DNA from: Occultella aeris
GTDB lineage: Bacteria; Actinomycetota; Actinomycetes; Actinomycetales; Beutenbergiaceae
Reading direction: 5' to 3'
Assembly: GCF_902703175.1 (NCBI RefSeq)
Contig: NZ_CACRYJ010000053.1
Coordinates: 123,470 to 187,469 of the forward strand
DNA: 64,000 nt
Shown here: piece by piece, positions 42,092-49,921 of the stretch
Layout: every line of letters starts with the position of its first letter
Numbering within the stretch: the stretch's first letter is position 1
The notes under the pieces: generated by a model
The model's database searches: none
Told to the model about the DNA's origin: nothing
What the model saw: only the letters and a program-made list of their open reading frames with translations
Translations under genes and position numbers: made by a program

Positions 42092-42916
42092 CTAGGCGCC
42101 GCCCGGCTCCACGGCCTCCTCCTGCGGCTCGCCACAACTGACCGACTGAGCGCTCGTGACCGCCGGATCGTCCGCCGTCGCCCCCTCGGCGACGACCTCG
42201 GACTCGCCGTTGGACGCGGACGTGCCCATCGCCTCGAGCAGGATCTCGGTGCGGGTCACCTCGAACGTCGCTCCGTCATCGTCGCTGACGGCGTTCAGGC
42301 CCACCAGGGCGAGCCCGTCGCCGAGGTCCACGCAGCCCACTCCGGTGCCGAACCCGGTGAAGCCGAGGTCGAAGGTGTACTGCTCGCCCTCGTCGTTCTG
42401 GGTGGGGACGAGGGCGCAGTCCTGGACGGCGTACAGCGACACCGAGCGCCCCGTGTTCAACAGCACGATCGCCGAACCGTCGCCCAGCCGCCCGGCGATC
42501 GCGGTCGCCGCCTGCGGTGCTCCGGCCTCGAAGGTCGTCGCGAACACCCCGCCTGCAGCGGTGGTGACGCCAAGCGTGCGGCCCTCGGCGTCGGAGAGCC
42601 AGAGTTCGTCGTCCTGCCCGTCGCCGTCAAGATCCACGGTGGGTACGGGGGTCGCGTCCGGCGGTACCTCGCTCGCGTCGGCCCCGACGGCGGGACACCC
42701 TTCCCCGGTGGCGTCACCACCGTCGGTGGTGCCGTCGCCGGCCGACGTCCCGTCGCCCGACGGCGCCGGCTCCGTCGTGCTCCCGGCCGAGCCGTCGCTG
42801 CTCGGCGGCGAGGTGGCGCCGTCGTCTCCGGACGAGCCGCAGCCCGCGATCAGCAGGGTGAGGCCGGCGGCCAGAGCCGTGGCACGAGACAGGATCGCGG
42901 TCCTGGTGCTTCGCAT
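42092..42916 (-). CDS. Predicted lipoprotein, unknown function
   Basis: 274 residues. A lipoprotein signal with lipobox LLIAGC (Cys near 27) is followed by a 50-residue Ser/Gly/Thr/Asp linker, then a domain with TVDLDGDGQDDELWLSD, an FG-GAP/calcium-loop-like repeat often found in beta-propeller proteins. Three or four cysteines are spread in the mature part. ATG 42916 chosen. Likely anchored outside the membrane. No enzyme motif seen. Confidence 0.8.
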   Translation of the reverse strand: MRSTRTAILSRATALAAGLTLLIAGCGSSGDDGATSPPSSDGSAGSTTEPAPSGDGTSAGDGTTDGGDATGEGCPAVGADASEVPPDATPVPTVDLDGDGQDDELWLSDAEGRTLGVTTAAGGVFATTFEAGAPQAATAIAGRLGDGSAIVLLNTGRSVSLYAVQDCALVPTQNDEGEQYTFDLGFTGFGTGVGCVDLGDGLALVGLNAVSDDDGATFEVTRTEILLEAMGTSASNGESEVVAEGATADDPAVTSAQSVSCGEPQEEAVEPGGA

Positions 42917-43060
42917 GTGTCCTCCCGCAGGGGCCACTGCCACCGGCCGCCGCCCCCGATCAGCGATTGTTCGGTCCCTACCGGTCTAGCACCGGGGCAC
43001 CGGGCGTGCACCTGGGGAAACGACTACGGACGTGACGATTCCGTGCAGGTCGCACGCCCC

Positions 43061-43083
43061 GCCGTCGGGCCTGCAGCGACGGC
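43061..43083 (-). terminator. Possible cimA terminator
   Basis: GCCGTCG and CGACGGC form a 7-bp perfect stem with a 9-base loop, 12 bases past the cimA stop. There is no T run. Confidence 0.4.
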
Positions 43084-43094
43084 GCCCGGTGCGC

Positions 43095-44702
43095 TCAGAG
43101 CGGGACCACCTCGTGGCGGACCAGCCCGTAGACGAGGGAGTCGACCAACGCCTCCCAGGACGCCTCGAGGATGTTCGGGCCGACCCCGACCGTGCTCCAG
43201 GAGTCCTGGCCGTCGGTCATCTCCAGCAACACCCTGGTGACGGCGTCGGTGCCGTGGGAGGAGTCCAGCAGCCGCACCTTGTAGTCGATCAGCTCGAAGT
43301 CCTCGATCGCCGGGTAGGCCGTCACCAGGGACTGCCGCAGGGCCGCGTCCAGGGCGTTCACGGGGCCGTTGCCCTCACCGGTGGACACCACCCGGACGTC
43401 CCCGGTGTGCAGTTTCACAGTGGCCTCGGCGTTGACCTCGCCGGTCTGCTGGGTGTGCTCGACGATCGCGCGCCAGGACTCGGTGCGGAAGTACGCGGGC
43501 CGGGTCCCCGCGATCTCCTCGCGCAGCAGGAGCTCGAACGAGGCGTCCGCGGCGTCGAACGTGTACCCGTTCGCCTCTGCGTCCTTGACCCGCTCGGTGA
43601 CCCGGCCGAGCAGGTCGCTCTGGCCACTGAGGTCGAACCCGAGCTCGCGGCCCTTCAGCTCGATGCTGGCCCGGCCGGCCATGTCCGAGACGAGCATGCG
43701 CATGTCGTTGCCGACCTTGCGCGGGTCGATGTGCTGGTACAGGTCCGGGTCCACACGGATGGCGCTCGCGTGCAGACCTGCCTTGTGCGCGAACGCGCTC
43801 GCCCCGATGTAGGGCTGCCGGGCGAACGGGGCGATGTTGGTGATCTCGCTGACCGCGTGCGCGATCCGGGTGACCTCGGCCAGGCCGGCGCCGCCGAGGA
43901 CCGGGATCTCCAGCTTCAGCTCGAGGTTCGCGACGACGGCGAGCAGGTCGGCGTTCCCGGTGCGTTCGCCGTAGCCGTTCACGGTGCCCTGCACGTGGTG
44001 GGCACCGGCGATGACGGCGGCCATCGAGTTCGCGACGGCGCAGCCGGAGTCGTTGTGGGCGTGGATGCCGAGGCGGCCGTCGGTGCGCTCGCGCACCGAG
44101 GAGACGATGTCGAACACCCAGTCCGGCAGCATGCCACCGTTCGTGTCGCAGAGGGCGACGACGTCCGCGCCGGCCTCGAACGCCGTCGTCACCGCGCGTA
44201 GTGCGTAGTCGGGATCGAACCGGTACCCGTCGAAGAAGTGCTCGGCGTCGACGATCACGCGGCGGCCGGCGTCGGTCAGGTAGGCGACGGTGTCGGCGAT
44301 CATGGCGAGGTTCTCGTCGCCGTCGGTGCGCAGGGCGCGCTCGACGTGCCGGATGTCGCTCTTCGCGACGAGCGTGATCGTCGGTGCGGCGGAGTCGAGC
44401 AACGCGCGCACCTGGGTGTCGGTGTGTGCCCGGCCGCCGGCCTTGCGGGTCGAGCCGAACGCCGCGAGCTCTGCGTTGGCCAACGTCAGGTCCTTCTCCG
44501 CGCGGGCGAAGAACTCCGTGTCCTTCGGGATCGCACCGGGCCAGCCACCCTCGATGAACGTCACCCCGAGCTCGTCCAGGAGTGGGGCGATGGCTAGCTT
44601 GTCCGCGACGGAGAGGTTCATCCCCTCCTGCTGGGCGCCATCGCGCAGGGTGGTGTCATAGACGTGCACATCGGCGACGTCGGGCTTCGATGCGGTACTC
44701 AT
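43095..44702 (-). CDS. cimA: Citramalate synthase
   Basis: 535 residues. It condenses pyruvate with acetyl-CoA to citramalate, the first step of the threonine-independent isoleucine route. The barrel has YDTTLRDGAQQEGMNLSV, FIEGGWPGAIPKDTEFF, GIHAHNDSGCAVANS and GTVNGYGERTGNADL; the C-terminal third is the LeuA-type allosteric domain that senses isoleucine. The GGWPG sequence and length fit the CimA subgroup rather than LeuA. It follows a branched-chain leader peptide and attenuator at 44832-44919. LeuB, IlvBN, IlvC, IlvD and IlvE for the later steps are in the window; leuCD are not. Confidence 0.93.
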   Translation of the reverse strand: MSTASKPDVADVHVYDTTLRDGAQQEGMNLSVADKLAIAPLLDELGVTFIEGGWPGAIPKDTEFFARAEKDLTLANAELAAFGSTRKAGGRAHTDTQVRALLDSAAPTITLVAKSDIRHVERALRTDGDENLAMIADTVAYLTDAGRRVIVDAEHFFDGYRFDPDYALRAVTTAFEAGADVVALCDTNGGMLPDWVFDIVSSVRERTDGRLGIHAHNDSGCAVANSMAAVIAGAHHVQGTVNGYGERTGNADLLAVVANLELKLEIPVLGGAGLAEVTRIAHAVSEITNIAPFARQPYIGASAFAHKAGLHASAIRVDPDLYQHIDPRKVGNDMRMLVSDMAGRASIELKGRELGFDLSGQSDLLGRVTERVKDAEANGYTFDAADASFELLLREEIAGTRPAYFRTESWRAIVEHTQQTGEVNAEATVKLHTGDVRVVSTGEGNGPVNALDAALRQSLVTAYPAIEDFELIDYKVRLLDSSHGTDAVTRVLLEMTDGQDSWSTVGVGPNILEASWEALVDSLVYGLVRHEVVPL

Positions 44703-44831
44703 GTCGTCAGCTTCCGGGTGGTACGGGTCCTGCTGTTCTCCTCATCCTCCTCGCCCGGAACGGGGTGGTGCCCGCGCGGATCGGATGTCTGTGCTGCCAT
44801 CGGCGTCACCGGGATGGTTGGCCCCGGCAAC

Positions 44832-44860
44832 AAAAAGACCCCCCGGGGTGCGGGAGGTCT
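44832..44860 (-). terminator. Attenuator terminator before cimA
   Basis: On the minus strand AGACCTCCC pairs with GGGGGGTCT (9 bp, one G-U) with a 7-base loop, and TTTTT follows: a textbook intrinsic terminator 130 bases before the cimA start. A second hairpin, GCGCGTTCG/CGAACGCGC at 44861-44887, lies between it and the leader peptide stop and can act as the pause or 1:2 hairpin. The rest of the 306-base gap (44703-44831 and 44920-45008) shows no gene. Confidence 0.85.
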
Positions 44861-44886
44861 GCGCGTTCGCCGAGGCGACGAACGCG

Positions 44887-44919
44887 CTAGTCGATAATCA
44901 GGACGCTGGTGGGCATCAT
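44887..44919 (-). CDS. Branched-chain leader peptide of the cimA attenuator
   Basis: A 10-codon ORF, MMPTSVLIID, ending in TAG. The run Val-Leu-Ile-Ile just before the stop is what a branched-chain attenuator needs: ribosomes would stall there when charged Ile, Leu or Val tRNA is scarce, and so keep the terminator at 44832-44860 from forming. ATG 44916 is the alternative start. No good ribosome site is seen, so it may be a leaderless message. Confidence 0.75.
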   Translation of the reverse strand: MMPTSVLIID

Positions 44920-45008
44920 TCGCTCATGATGTCACATCCGCGGGGCGAGAGCGCACCCGGGCCCCCGCGTCGGACGAGGATGTCCGGGTGAGGTCCTAAC
45001 CTCAGGGG

Positions 45009-46679
45009 GTGGAGATCCTGGTCGCGTCCGAGGCGGGGACGCTGCACGCGCTCGCCCTGGACGACGATCTCGCGCCGACCCGCACGCAGCGACTGGACCG
45101 GTCGGAGTTCGCCGCCTTCGCCGCGTCGGTCGAGCCCGAGCAGCCCCGGTGGGTCTGGGCGGACACGGCGGCCCTGTATCCCGAGCTGCTCCGCGACGAC
45201 GTCCGGGTGCAACGGTGCCTGGACCTTCGCCTGTGCCACGTGATCCTGCGCCATGCGGCACCGGGTTCGTTCGAGGGCGACGACCTCTGGGACTCGCCGG
45301 TACTGGCCGAGGCGGACCCGACGCCGTCGCTGCTCGACGACCTCGAGGACATGGCCCGGCTCGGCGACGTCGGCCCCGAGGAACTGCTCGCCGAACGGAT
45401 CCGCCAGCGGGACGCCCTCGGGGCCGTGGCCGACCCGGGCCGGGTGCGCTTCCTCCTGGCCGCCGAGTCCGCCGGCGCCCTGATCGCCGCTGAGATCGCG
45501 CACGACGGGCTGCCCTGGGATCTTGAGGCCCACGATCGGATCCTGACCGACGTGCTCGGGCCACGACCCCGGCCCGGGATGCGGCCGAAGCGGCTCGAGG
45601 AACTGGCCGGGATCATCCAGGAGCGCCTGTCCGCGCCCCGGTTGAACCCGGATTCGCCGGTGGACCTGCTGCGCACGCTGCGCCGGGCCGGTCTCGACGT
45701 GAAGAGCACCAGCAAATGGGAACTGCAGGAACTCGACCATCCCGTGGTGGAGCCGCTCCTGGAGTACAAGCGCCTGGCCCGACTCCTCAGCGCGAACGGC
45801 TGGACCTGGATGGACTCCTGGGTGCGCCCGGGCACGCAGGATCGGCGCGGCCGGTTCTTCCCCGACTACGTCCCCGGCGGGGTGGTCACCGGCCGCTGGG
45901 CCACGAGCGGTGGCGGTGCCCTGCAGCTCCCGAAGCAGATCCGGGCGGCGGTCCGTGCCGATCCCGGCTGGAAACTCGTCGTCGCAGATGTCGCCCAGAT
46001 CGAGCCACGGGTGCTCGCGGCGATGTCCCGGGACGAGGCCCTGGCCGCGGCCAGCCGTGGCACGGACCTGTACCAGGGCCTGGTCGACGCCGGGATCGTG
46101 GACACCCGCGCCCACGCGAAGGTCGCGATGCTCGGCGCCCTTTACGGGGCCACCACCGGTGAGGCGGGGCACCTGATGCCGCGGCTGCTGCGCGCCTATC
46201 CGCGTGCGACAGGTCTCGTCGAGGACGCCGCCCGCACGGGTGAACGGGGCGGGGTGGTCCGCACCTGGCTCGGCCGGACGTCACCGCCACCGTCGGCGAC
46301 GTGGCGCGAGGTCCAGGGCCTGGCCACGCAGCCGGACGCCGGGGAGTCCGCCGAGCGGCGCGCCCGCCAGCAGGCACGCGACTGGGGCCGGTTCACCCGC
46401 AACTTCGTGGTGCAGGGCACCGCGGCCGAGTGGGCCCTGGTCTGGATGGCGGAGATCCGGCGCCGGCTGACGGCGATGACGAACGGCGCGGACCGCCCGC
46501 ACCTGGTCTACTTCCTGCACGACGAGGTGATCGTCCACTCCCCTGCCGACCTGGTCGACGACGTCGCAACGGCGATCCGAGACGCTTCCGCGGAAGCGGG
46601 CCGGCTCCTGTTCACCGGGTTCGGCGTGGAGTTCCCGCTCGACGTGGCGATCGTGGAGCACTACGGCGAGGCCGAGTGA
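45009..46679 (+). CDS. PolA-type DNA polymerase with degenerate exonuclease domain
   Basis: 556 residues, shorter than Pol I (over 850), with no 5'-3' nuclease. Polymerase motifs: A is VVADVAQIEPRVLAAMS (catalytic Asp kept, YSQIELR altered), B is RAHAKVAMLGALYGATTG (Arg, Lys and Tyr kept), C is FLHDEVIVH (Asp-Glu kept). The first 200 residues take the place of the 3'-5' exonuclease but show no DxE metal site. Actinobacteria carry such a second family-A enzyme, usually annotated bifunctional 3'-5' exonuclease/DNA polymerase. The start is GTG 45009. Role probably in repair or bypass; unproven. Confidence 0.88.
   Translation: MEILVASEAGTLHALALDDDLAPTRTQRLDRSEFAAFAASVEPEQPRWVWADTAALYPELLRDDVRVQRCLDLRLCHVILRHAAPGSFEGDDLWDSPVLAEADPTPSLLDDLEDMARLGDVGPEELLAERIRQRDALGAVADPGRVRFLLAAESAGALIAAEIAHDGLPWDLEAHDRILTDVLGPRPRPGMRPKRLEELAGIIQERLSAPRLNPDSPVDLLRTLRRAGLDVKSTSKWELQELDHPVVEPLLEYKRLARLLSANGWTWMDSWVRPGTQDRRGRFFPDYVPGGVVTGRWATSGGGALQLPKQIRAAVRADPGWKLVVADVAQIEPRVLAAMSRDEALAAASRGTDLYQGLVDAGIVDTRAHAKVAMLGALYGATTGEAGHLMPRLLRAYPRATGLVEDAARTGERGGVVRTWLGRTSPPPSATWREVQGLATQPDAGESAERRARQQARDWGRFTRNFVVQGTAAEWALVWMAEIRRRLTAMTNGADRPHLVYFLHDEVIVHSPADLVDDVATAIRDASAEAGRLLFTGFGVEFPLDVAIVEHYGEAE
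46583..46598. repeat. GCTTCCGCGGAAGC palindrome, copy 1 (inside polymerase gene)
   Basis: CGCTTCCGCGGAAGCG, a 16-bp perfect palindrome inside the coding sequence, read as part of DASAEAGR. The same core occurs at 47838, 47867, 47943 and 49476. Confidence 0.85.
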
Positions 46680-46684
46680 GCCGG

Positions 46685-47731
46685 TCACGGCAGCTCGACC
46701 TCCAGGATCACCCAGGTCCCGTCGAGGAACTGGGTCGTCACGACGATGCCGGCATGGACCGAACTCGGCGCGGACGCCGCGGTGCCGTCGGCGTGGGTGA
46801 TCGTGCGCCCGCCCTCCACCACGTCGATGGTGACCCGGTAGGTGCCGTCGACCTGCTCCACATCCGCGCCCGCGGTCTCGACGCTGGCGGTACCACCGGC
46901 GAGCGTTGATTCCTGTGCGAGCAGGTCGTTCACGCTCGCGATCGCGCCGGTGCAGAACGCACAGTCCGGTCCGCTGATCGCCTCGAGCGCGGCCACCTCG
47001 CGGGTCAGGTGGGCGTCGGAGTAGGTCAGGAAGAAGTTGGCCGCTGCCGCCACCGCGCCGGCCCGGCCGGCATCGTCCAGGTCGGCCGGTGGCTCGGCCA
47101 TCGGCGTCGCGAACGGCCCTGACCCGAAACTCACGCCGTCGACCCGCCAGCTCCCGGCATCCCGCACAACCGAGACCCAGAGCTCGGGGTAGCGGCCGTT
47201 GGCTTGCTCGACCTGACTCCCGTCACCCGCGATCCGGATGCTCGGCCCCTCCACGACATCCAGCTGCACGATGTAGCGCCCGTCCGCGCCGTCCTGGCCG
47301 CTGGTGAGCGCGTGCAGCACCTCGAAGTCGCCGCCGGAGTTCCTGCCACCTTCTGTGTGCAGCGCGGCGGCACCGTCGGCGATCTGCGTGCAGACAGCAC
47401 AATCGGCGGTCGCCAGTGCCTCCCACTCGTGCAGGTCGCCCGAGGTGAACAGGTACGGAAAGAGGCTGATGAAGTAGGCCGCCGCCGCGACGGCACCCTC
47501 CGGTCCAGGGTCGTCCATCGCGGCCGGGCGGACCGGCGGCGCAACGCCCTCGAGGGTGTTCTTCTGCCGCTCGTCGGCCTGGGCGACGATGGTGGCGCCG
47601 CCGGCCTCGGGTTCGGTCGACGCCTGGCTTCCGGACGGGGAGCCGTCGCATCCCGGGACCAGGACAAGCGCGGCAAGGGCCACCACGGAGGCGACCGAAC
47701 GGTGGATCCGAGCACTCGGGTTCGATGGCAT
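46685..47731 (-). CDS. DUF6318-type lipoprotein with duplicated domain
   Basis: 348 residues. A lipoprotein signal (VVALAALVLVPGC, Cys28) precedes two tandem copies of a domain. Copy 1 starts at RPAAMDDPGPEGAVAAAAYFI with a DCAVC pair; copy 2 starts at LDDAGRAGAVAAAANFFLTY with DCAFC. Each is followed by a beta-rich half (GRYIVQLDVVEGPSIRI, TYRVTIDVVEGGRTITH). The same domain occurs once in the lipoprotein at 48785-49414, so this gene arose by internal duplication. Convergent with the polymerase gene, 5 bases apart. Function unknown. Confidence 0.8.
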   Translation of the reverse strand: MPSNPSARIHRSVASVVALAALVLVPGCDGSPSGSQASTEPEAGGATIVAQADERQKNTLEGVAPPVRPAAMDDPGPEGAVAAAAYFISLFPYLFTSGDLHEWEALATADCAVCTQIADGAAALHTEGGRNSGGDFEVLHALTSGQDGADGRYIVQLDVVEGPSIRIAGDGSQVEQANGRYPELWVSVVRDAGSWRVDGVSFGSGPFATPMAEPPADLDDAGRAGAVAAAANFFLTYSDAHLTREVAALEAISGPDCAFCTGAIASVNDLLAQESTLAGGTASVETAGADVEQVDGTYRVTIDVVEGGRTITHADGTAASAPSSVHAGIVVTTQFLDGTWVILEVELP

Positions 47732-47837
47732 GCTCGGACGGTAGTGACGGCGTTGCAGCCGTGTGCGAGGCCTGTGGATAACTCCGCGCCGCCGTGCTCG
47801 TCTGGGCAGAGGCCAGCAACCTGCAGGTGAGCTCGGT

Positions 47838-47851
47838 GCTTCCGCGGAAGC
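47838..47851. repeat. GCTTCCGCGGAAGC palindrome, copy 2
   Basis: Perfect 14-bp palindrome, followed by GCG. It lies in the 244-base intergenic gap 47732-47975 with copies 3 and 4. GGAAGCGC here is complementary to GCGCTTCC of copy 3, so the three copies can also fold into larger hairpins. Confidence 0.85.
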
Positions 47852-47866
47852 GCGACGTGGCCGGGC

Positions 47867-47880
47867 GCTTCCGCGGAAGC
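47867..47880. repeat. GCTTCCGCGGAAGC palindrome, copy 3
   Basis: Perfect 14-bp palindrome, starting 29 bases after the start of copy 2. Confidence 0.85.
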
Positions 47881-47936
47881 ACCACCGGCGAGCCGCGTCA
47901 CAGACTCGCGCCGACTCACGGAGGCGGATCCCGCGC

Positions 47937-47962
47937 TTCAGCGCTTCCGCGGAAGCGCTGAA
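47937..47962. repeat. GCTTCCGCGGAAGC palindrome, copy 4 (extended)
   Basis: The 14-bp core at 47943-47956 is extended to a perfect 26-bp palindrome with outer arms TTCAGC/GCTGAA. It ends 14 bases before the stop of the minus-strand gene at 47976, so it may double as its terminator. Confidence 0.85.
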
Positions 47963-47975
47963 CGCTCGGCCTCGC

Positions 47976-48788
47976 TCAGGGCACCAGGTTCGTCTCGGCC
48001 GTCTCCACTCGCAGCGGGTCCGAGACCGTGACCGTCGTCGCCGTACCGTTCACCGCCAGCCACGGGCCGGTGCCGTTGATCTGAAACTCGCCCGACCAAC
48101 TCGTGGTGAGAGTGATCTCGACCGTCTCGACCGTCGTGTAGACGTGGGTGAGGGTGTGGTCCGGGTAACCGGCGCCCGCCTCCGTTGTGACCAGAGGGGC
48201 GGAGCCGTCGCCGAAGTCCCAGGTGAACTCAACGGGCGTCGCGCGCACCGCGACCGGTAGGCCGAGAACGGTCGTCGAGAACTCCTGGATGGTGCCGTCC
48301 GTGAAGACGATCGTGTCCATGTTCACCAGCGTCCACTCACCCTGGGGCTGAAGGTTGATCTCCGAGCCGACCAGGAGCAGGCGCTGGAAATCCGTGACTG
48401 TGAGCGTGAGCGCCTCGGTTGCCGGCACGAGTTCGTCCTCGCCGTTGCCGGCCTTGAACTTCATCGCCACGCTGCCGGAATCAGTCAATAGAGGACAGCC
48501 GATCGGTATCGCACTGAATTCGCTACCTGCTGGCGGACAGTCCGGATAAAGTGCGAATATCTCTGCCACACTAAGTCGACGACCATTCTGACCCGTCGAG
48601 CCGGTTTCGCCAGAGTTCTGCATGCCCTGCTCCGCAAGCACGACAATGCTGCCTGCCTGCGCAGCACCAGTCGCGCTAAGGCACTCAACGCTAAAGGACT
48701 GGGAACAGTCAAGCGGTCCAGGCTCTGCGTACACGGCTGCAGCAGGAAACATGAACACTGCGACGACCAATGGAATCAGGCGCTTCAA
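47976..48788 (-). CDS. Secreted PKD-domain protein, low-GC
   Basis: 270 residues. A Sec signal peptide (MKRLIPLVVAVFMFPAAAVYA) is followed by a mature protein whose last third has a PKD fold mark, PVEFTWDFGDGS, with the paired THVYTTVETVEITLTTSW strand. Five cysteines may form disulfides. The start is TTG 48788, overlapping the stop of the upstream lipoprotein gene (TTGA). G+C is low for this genome: 31 of 60 bases at 48541-48600. Probably co-transcribed and co-acquired with the lipoprotein. Role unknown. Confidence 0.75.
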   Translation of the reverse strand: MKRLIPLVVAVFMFPAAAVYAEPGPLDCSQSFSVECLSATGAAQAGSIVVLAEQGMQNSGETGSTGQNGRRLSVAEIFALYPDCPPAGSEFSAIPIGCPLLTDSGSVAMKFKAGNGEDELVPATEALTLTVTDFQRLLLVGSEINLQPQGEWTLVNMDTIVFTDGTIQEFSTTVLGLPVAVRATPVEFTWDFGDGSAPLVTTEAGAGYPDHTLTHVYTTVETVEITLTTSWSGEFQINGTGPWLAVNGTATTVTVSDPLRVETAETNLVP

Positions 48789-49414
48789 GACGTCGCCCCC
48801 GGAATTACCACATCGAGAACTAGCCAGGAGCTCTCATTGAAGAGTGCTGTAAGGACGACGCCCGAGTACTCTCCAGGCGGCAACTCCTCTTCCCGGCCGT
48901 CAGGGTATCGCGCCACGCCCCCGCCCTGGTTCAGATCGAAAGTAACCGTATACGTGTCGTCGATATTGTCGACCTGGACGCTCTCCTCGTCGAGGTCATA
49001 TTCTCCGCCGGAGAACTCCGCTTCGTCCTCAACCATCAGTGAGACGACCCTCAAAACGCCCAGGCAGAAATCGCACTCGGGGTCGCTGACCTCCTGAAGT
49101 TGCGACGTATCCGCAGTGTTCTGCGAGTAAGTGACCAACTCGAAGAAGTACCGTGCCGCTGCGATCGCCCCGTCCGGACCCGACTCGTCCATGGCAGCCG
49201 GCCGCTCCGGCGACGGAAACTCCGTCGGTTCCGCCGTCGTCGGCTCCTCGGTCGTCGGCTCCTCCGTCGTCGGCTCTTCGCTCGACTCGGTCACCGACGT
49301 CGGCGGCTCGACGGGGTCCCCGCCGTCGCACCCGGCGACCAGCATGACCAGGGCGAGGGCCGCCGTCGGGACGTACCACTGGCGCCGTCTCCCCCGCCAC
49401 GACCCCCGCGTCAT
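48785..49414 (-). CDS. DUF6318-type lipoprotein, single domain
   Basis: 209 residues. Signal ALALVMLVAGC (Cys29), then an acidic Glu/Pro/Thr repeat linker (EEPTTEEPTTEEPTTAEP, residues about 46-63) and one DUF6318-like domain: RPAAMDESGPDGAIAAARYFF, ECDFC, then YTVTFDLNQGGGVARYPDG. It is the single-domain relative of 46685-47731. It overlaps the PKD gene, so the pair makes two surface proteins from one message. Lower G+C than its neighbours. Function unknown. Confidence 0.78.
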   Translation of the reverse strand: MTRGSWRGRRRQWYVPTAALALVMLVAGCDGGDPVEPPTSVTESSEEPTTEEPTTEEPTTAEPTEFPSPERPAAMDESGPDGAIAAARYFFELVTYSQNTADTSQLQEVSDPECDFCLGVLRVVSLMVEDEAEFSGGEYDLDEESVQVDNIDDTYTVTFDLNQGGGVARYPDGREEELPPGEYSGVVLTALFNESSWLVLDVVIPGATS

Positions 49415-49474
49415 GGACCGACCGTAGTGAATGGACCCCGGATTCGGAAGTCCCTGTGGATAACCCGAGCGCAG

Positions 49475-49490
49475 CGCTTCCGCGGAAGCG
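49475..49490. repeat. GCTTCCGCGGAAGC palindrome, copy 5
   Basis: CGCTTCCGCGGAAGCG, between the divergent lipoprotein (start 49414) and VOC (start 49553) genes. Confidence 0.85.
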
Positions 49491-49552
49491 CCCGCAGCCA
49501 GCCCACCGGTGCGGCGTATCGTCGGACGACCCGAGCCGAGCGGAGTTCACCC

Positions 49553-49906
49553 ATGACCGTCACCCAGATCATCGCCGACCTCAGGGTCGACGATCTCGAC
49601 GAGGCCCGGCGCTTCTACGTCGACGGGCTCGGCCTGACCGAACAACCCCTCGGCCTTGACTGGGTCACCCGCTTCGTCGACCCCGGCACCGGCGCCGCCG
49701 TGCAGGTGCTGACCCGCGACGCGACCGCGCCCGAGGACCCCGCGGCGTCGGTCAAGGTCGACGACGTCCACGCAACGTACGCATCGCTACGCCAGGCCGG
49801 CTACGAGATCGTCCACCCGCTCACGACCGAGCCGTGGGGCGTCGTCCGGTTCTTCGTCCGCACGCCCGACGGCACGGTCCTCAACATCGTCCAGCACCAC
49901 ACTTGA
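49553..49906 (+). CDS. VOC-superfamily (glyoxalase-like) protein
   Basis: 117 residues forming one vicinal-oxygen-chelate module: two beta-alpha-beta-beta-beta repeats, with DLRVDDLDEARRFYVDGLGL and VDDVHATYASLRQAGYEIVHP. The end is FVRTPDGTVLNIVQH, where the final metal Glu of true glyoxalases is Asn. ATG 49553 follows CGGAG by seven bases. Metal ligands are incomplete, so it may be a binding rather than catalytic protein. Convergent with ilvE. Confidence 0.82.
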   Translation: MTVTQIIADLRVDDLDEARRFYVDGLGLTEQPLGLDWVTRFVDPGTGAAVQVLTRDATAPEDPAASVKVDDVHATYASLRQAGYEIVHPLTTEPWGVVRFFVRTPDGTVLNIVQHHT

Positions 49907-49921
49907 CCGCCGGACGAGGAC

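Noticed and set aside
47838..47962. CRISPR array
   Set aside because: Three copies of a 14-bp self-palindrome with unequal gaps (15 and 62 bases) and no cas genes; not CRISPR-like.
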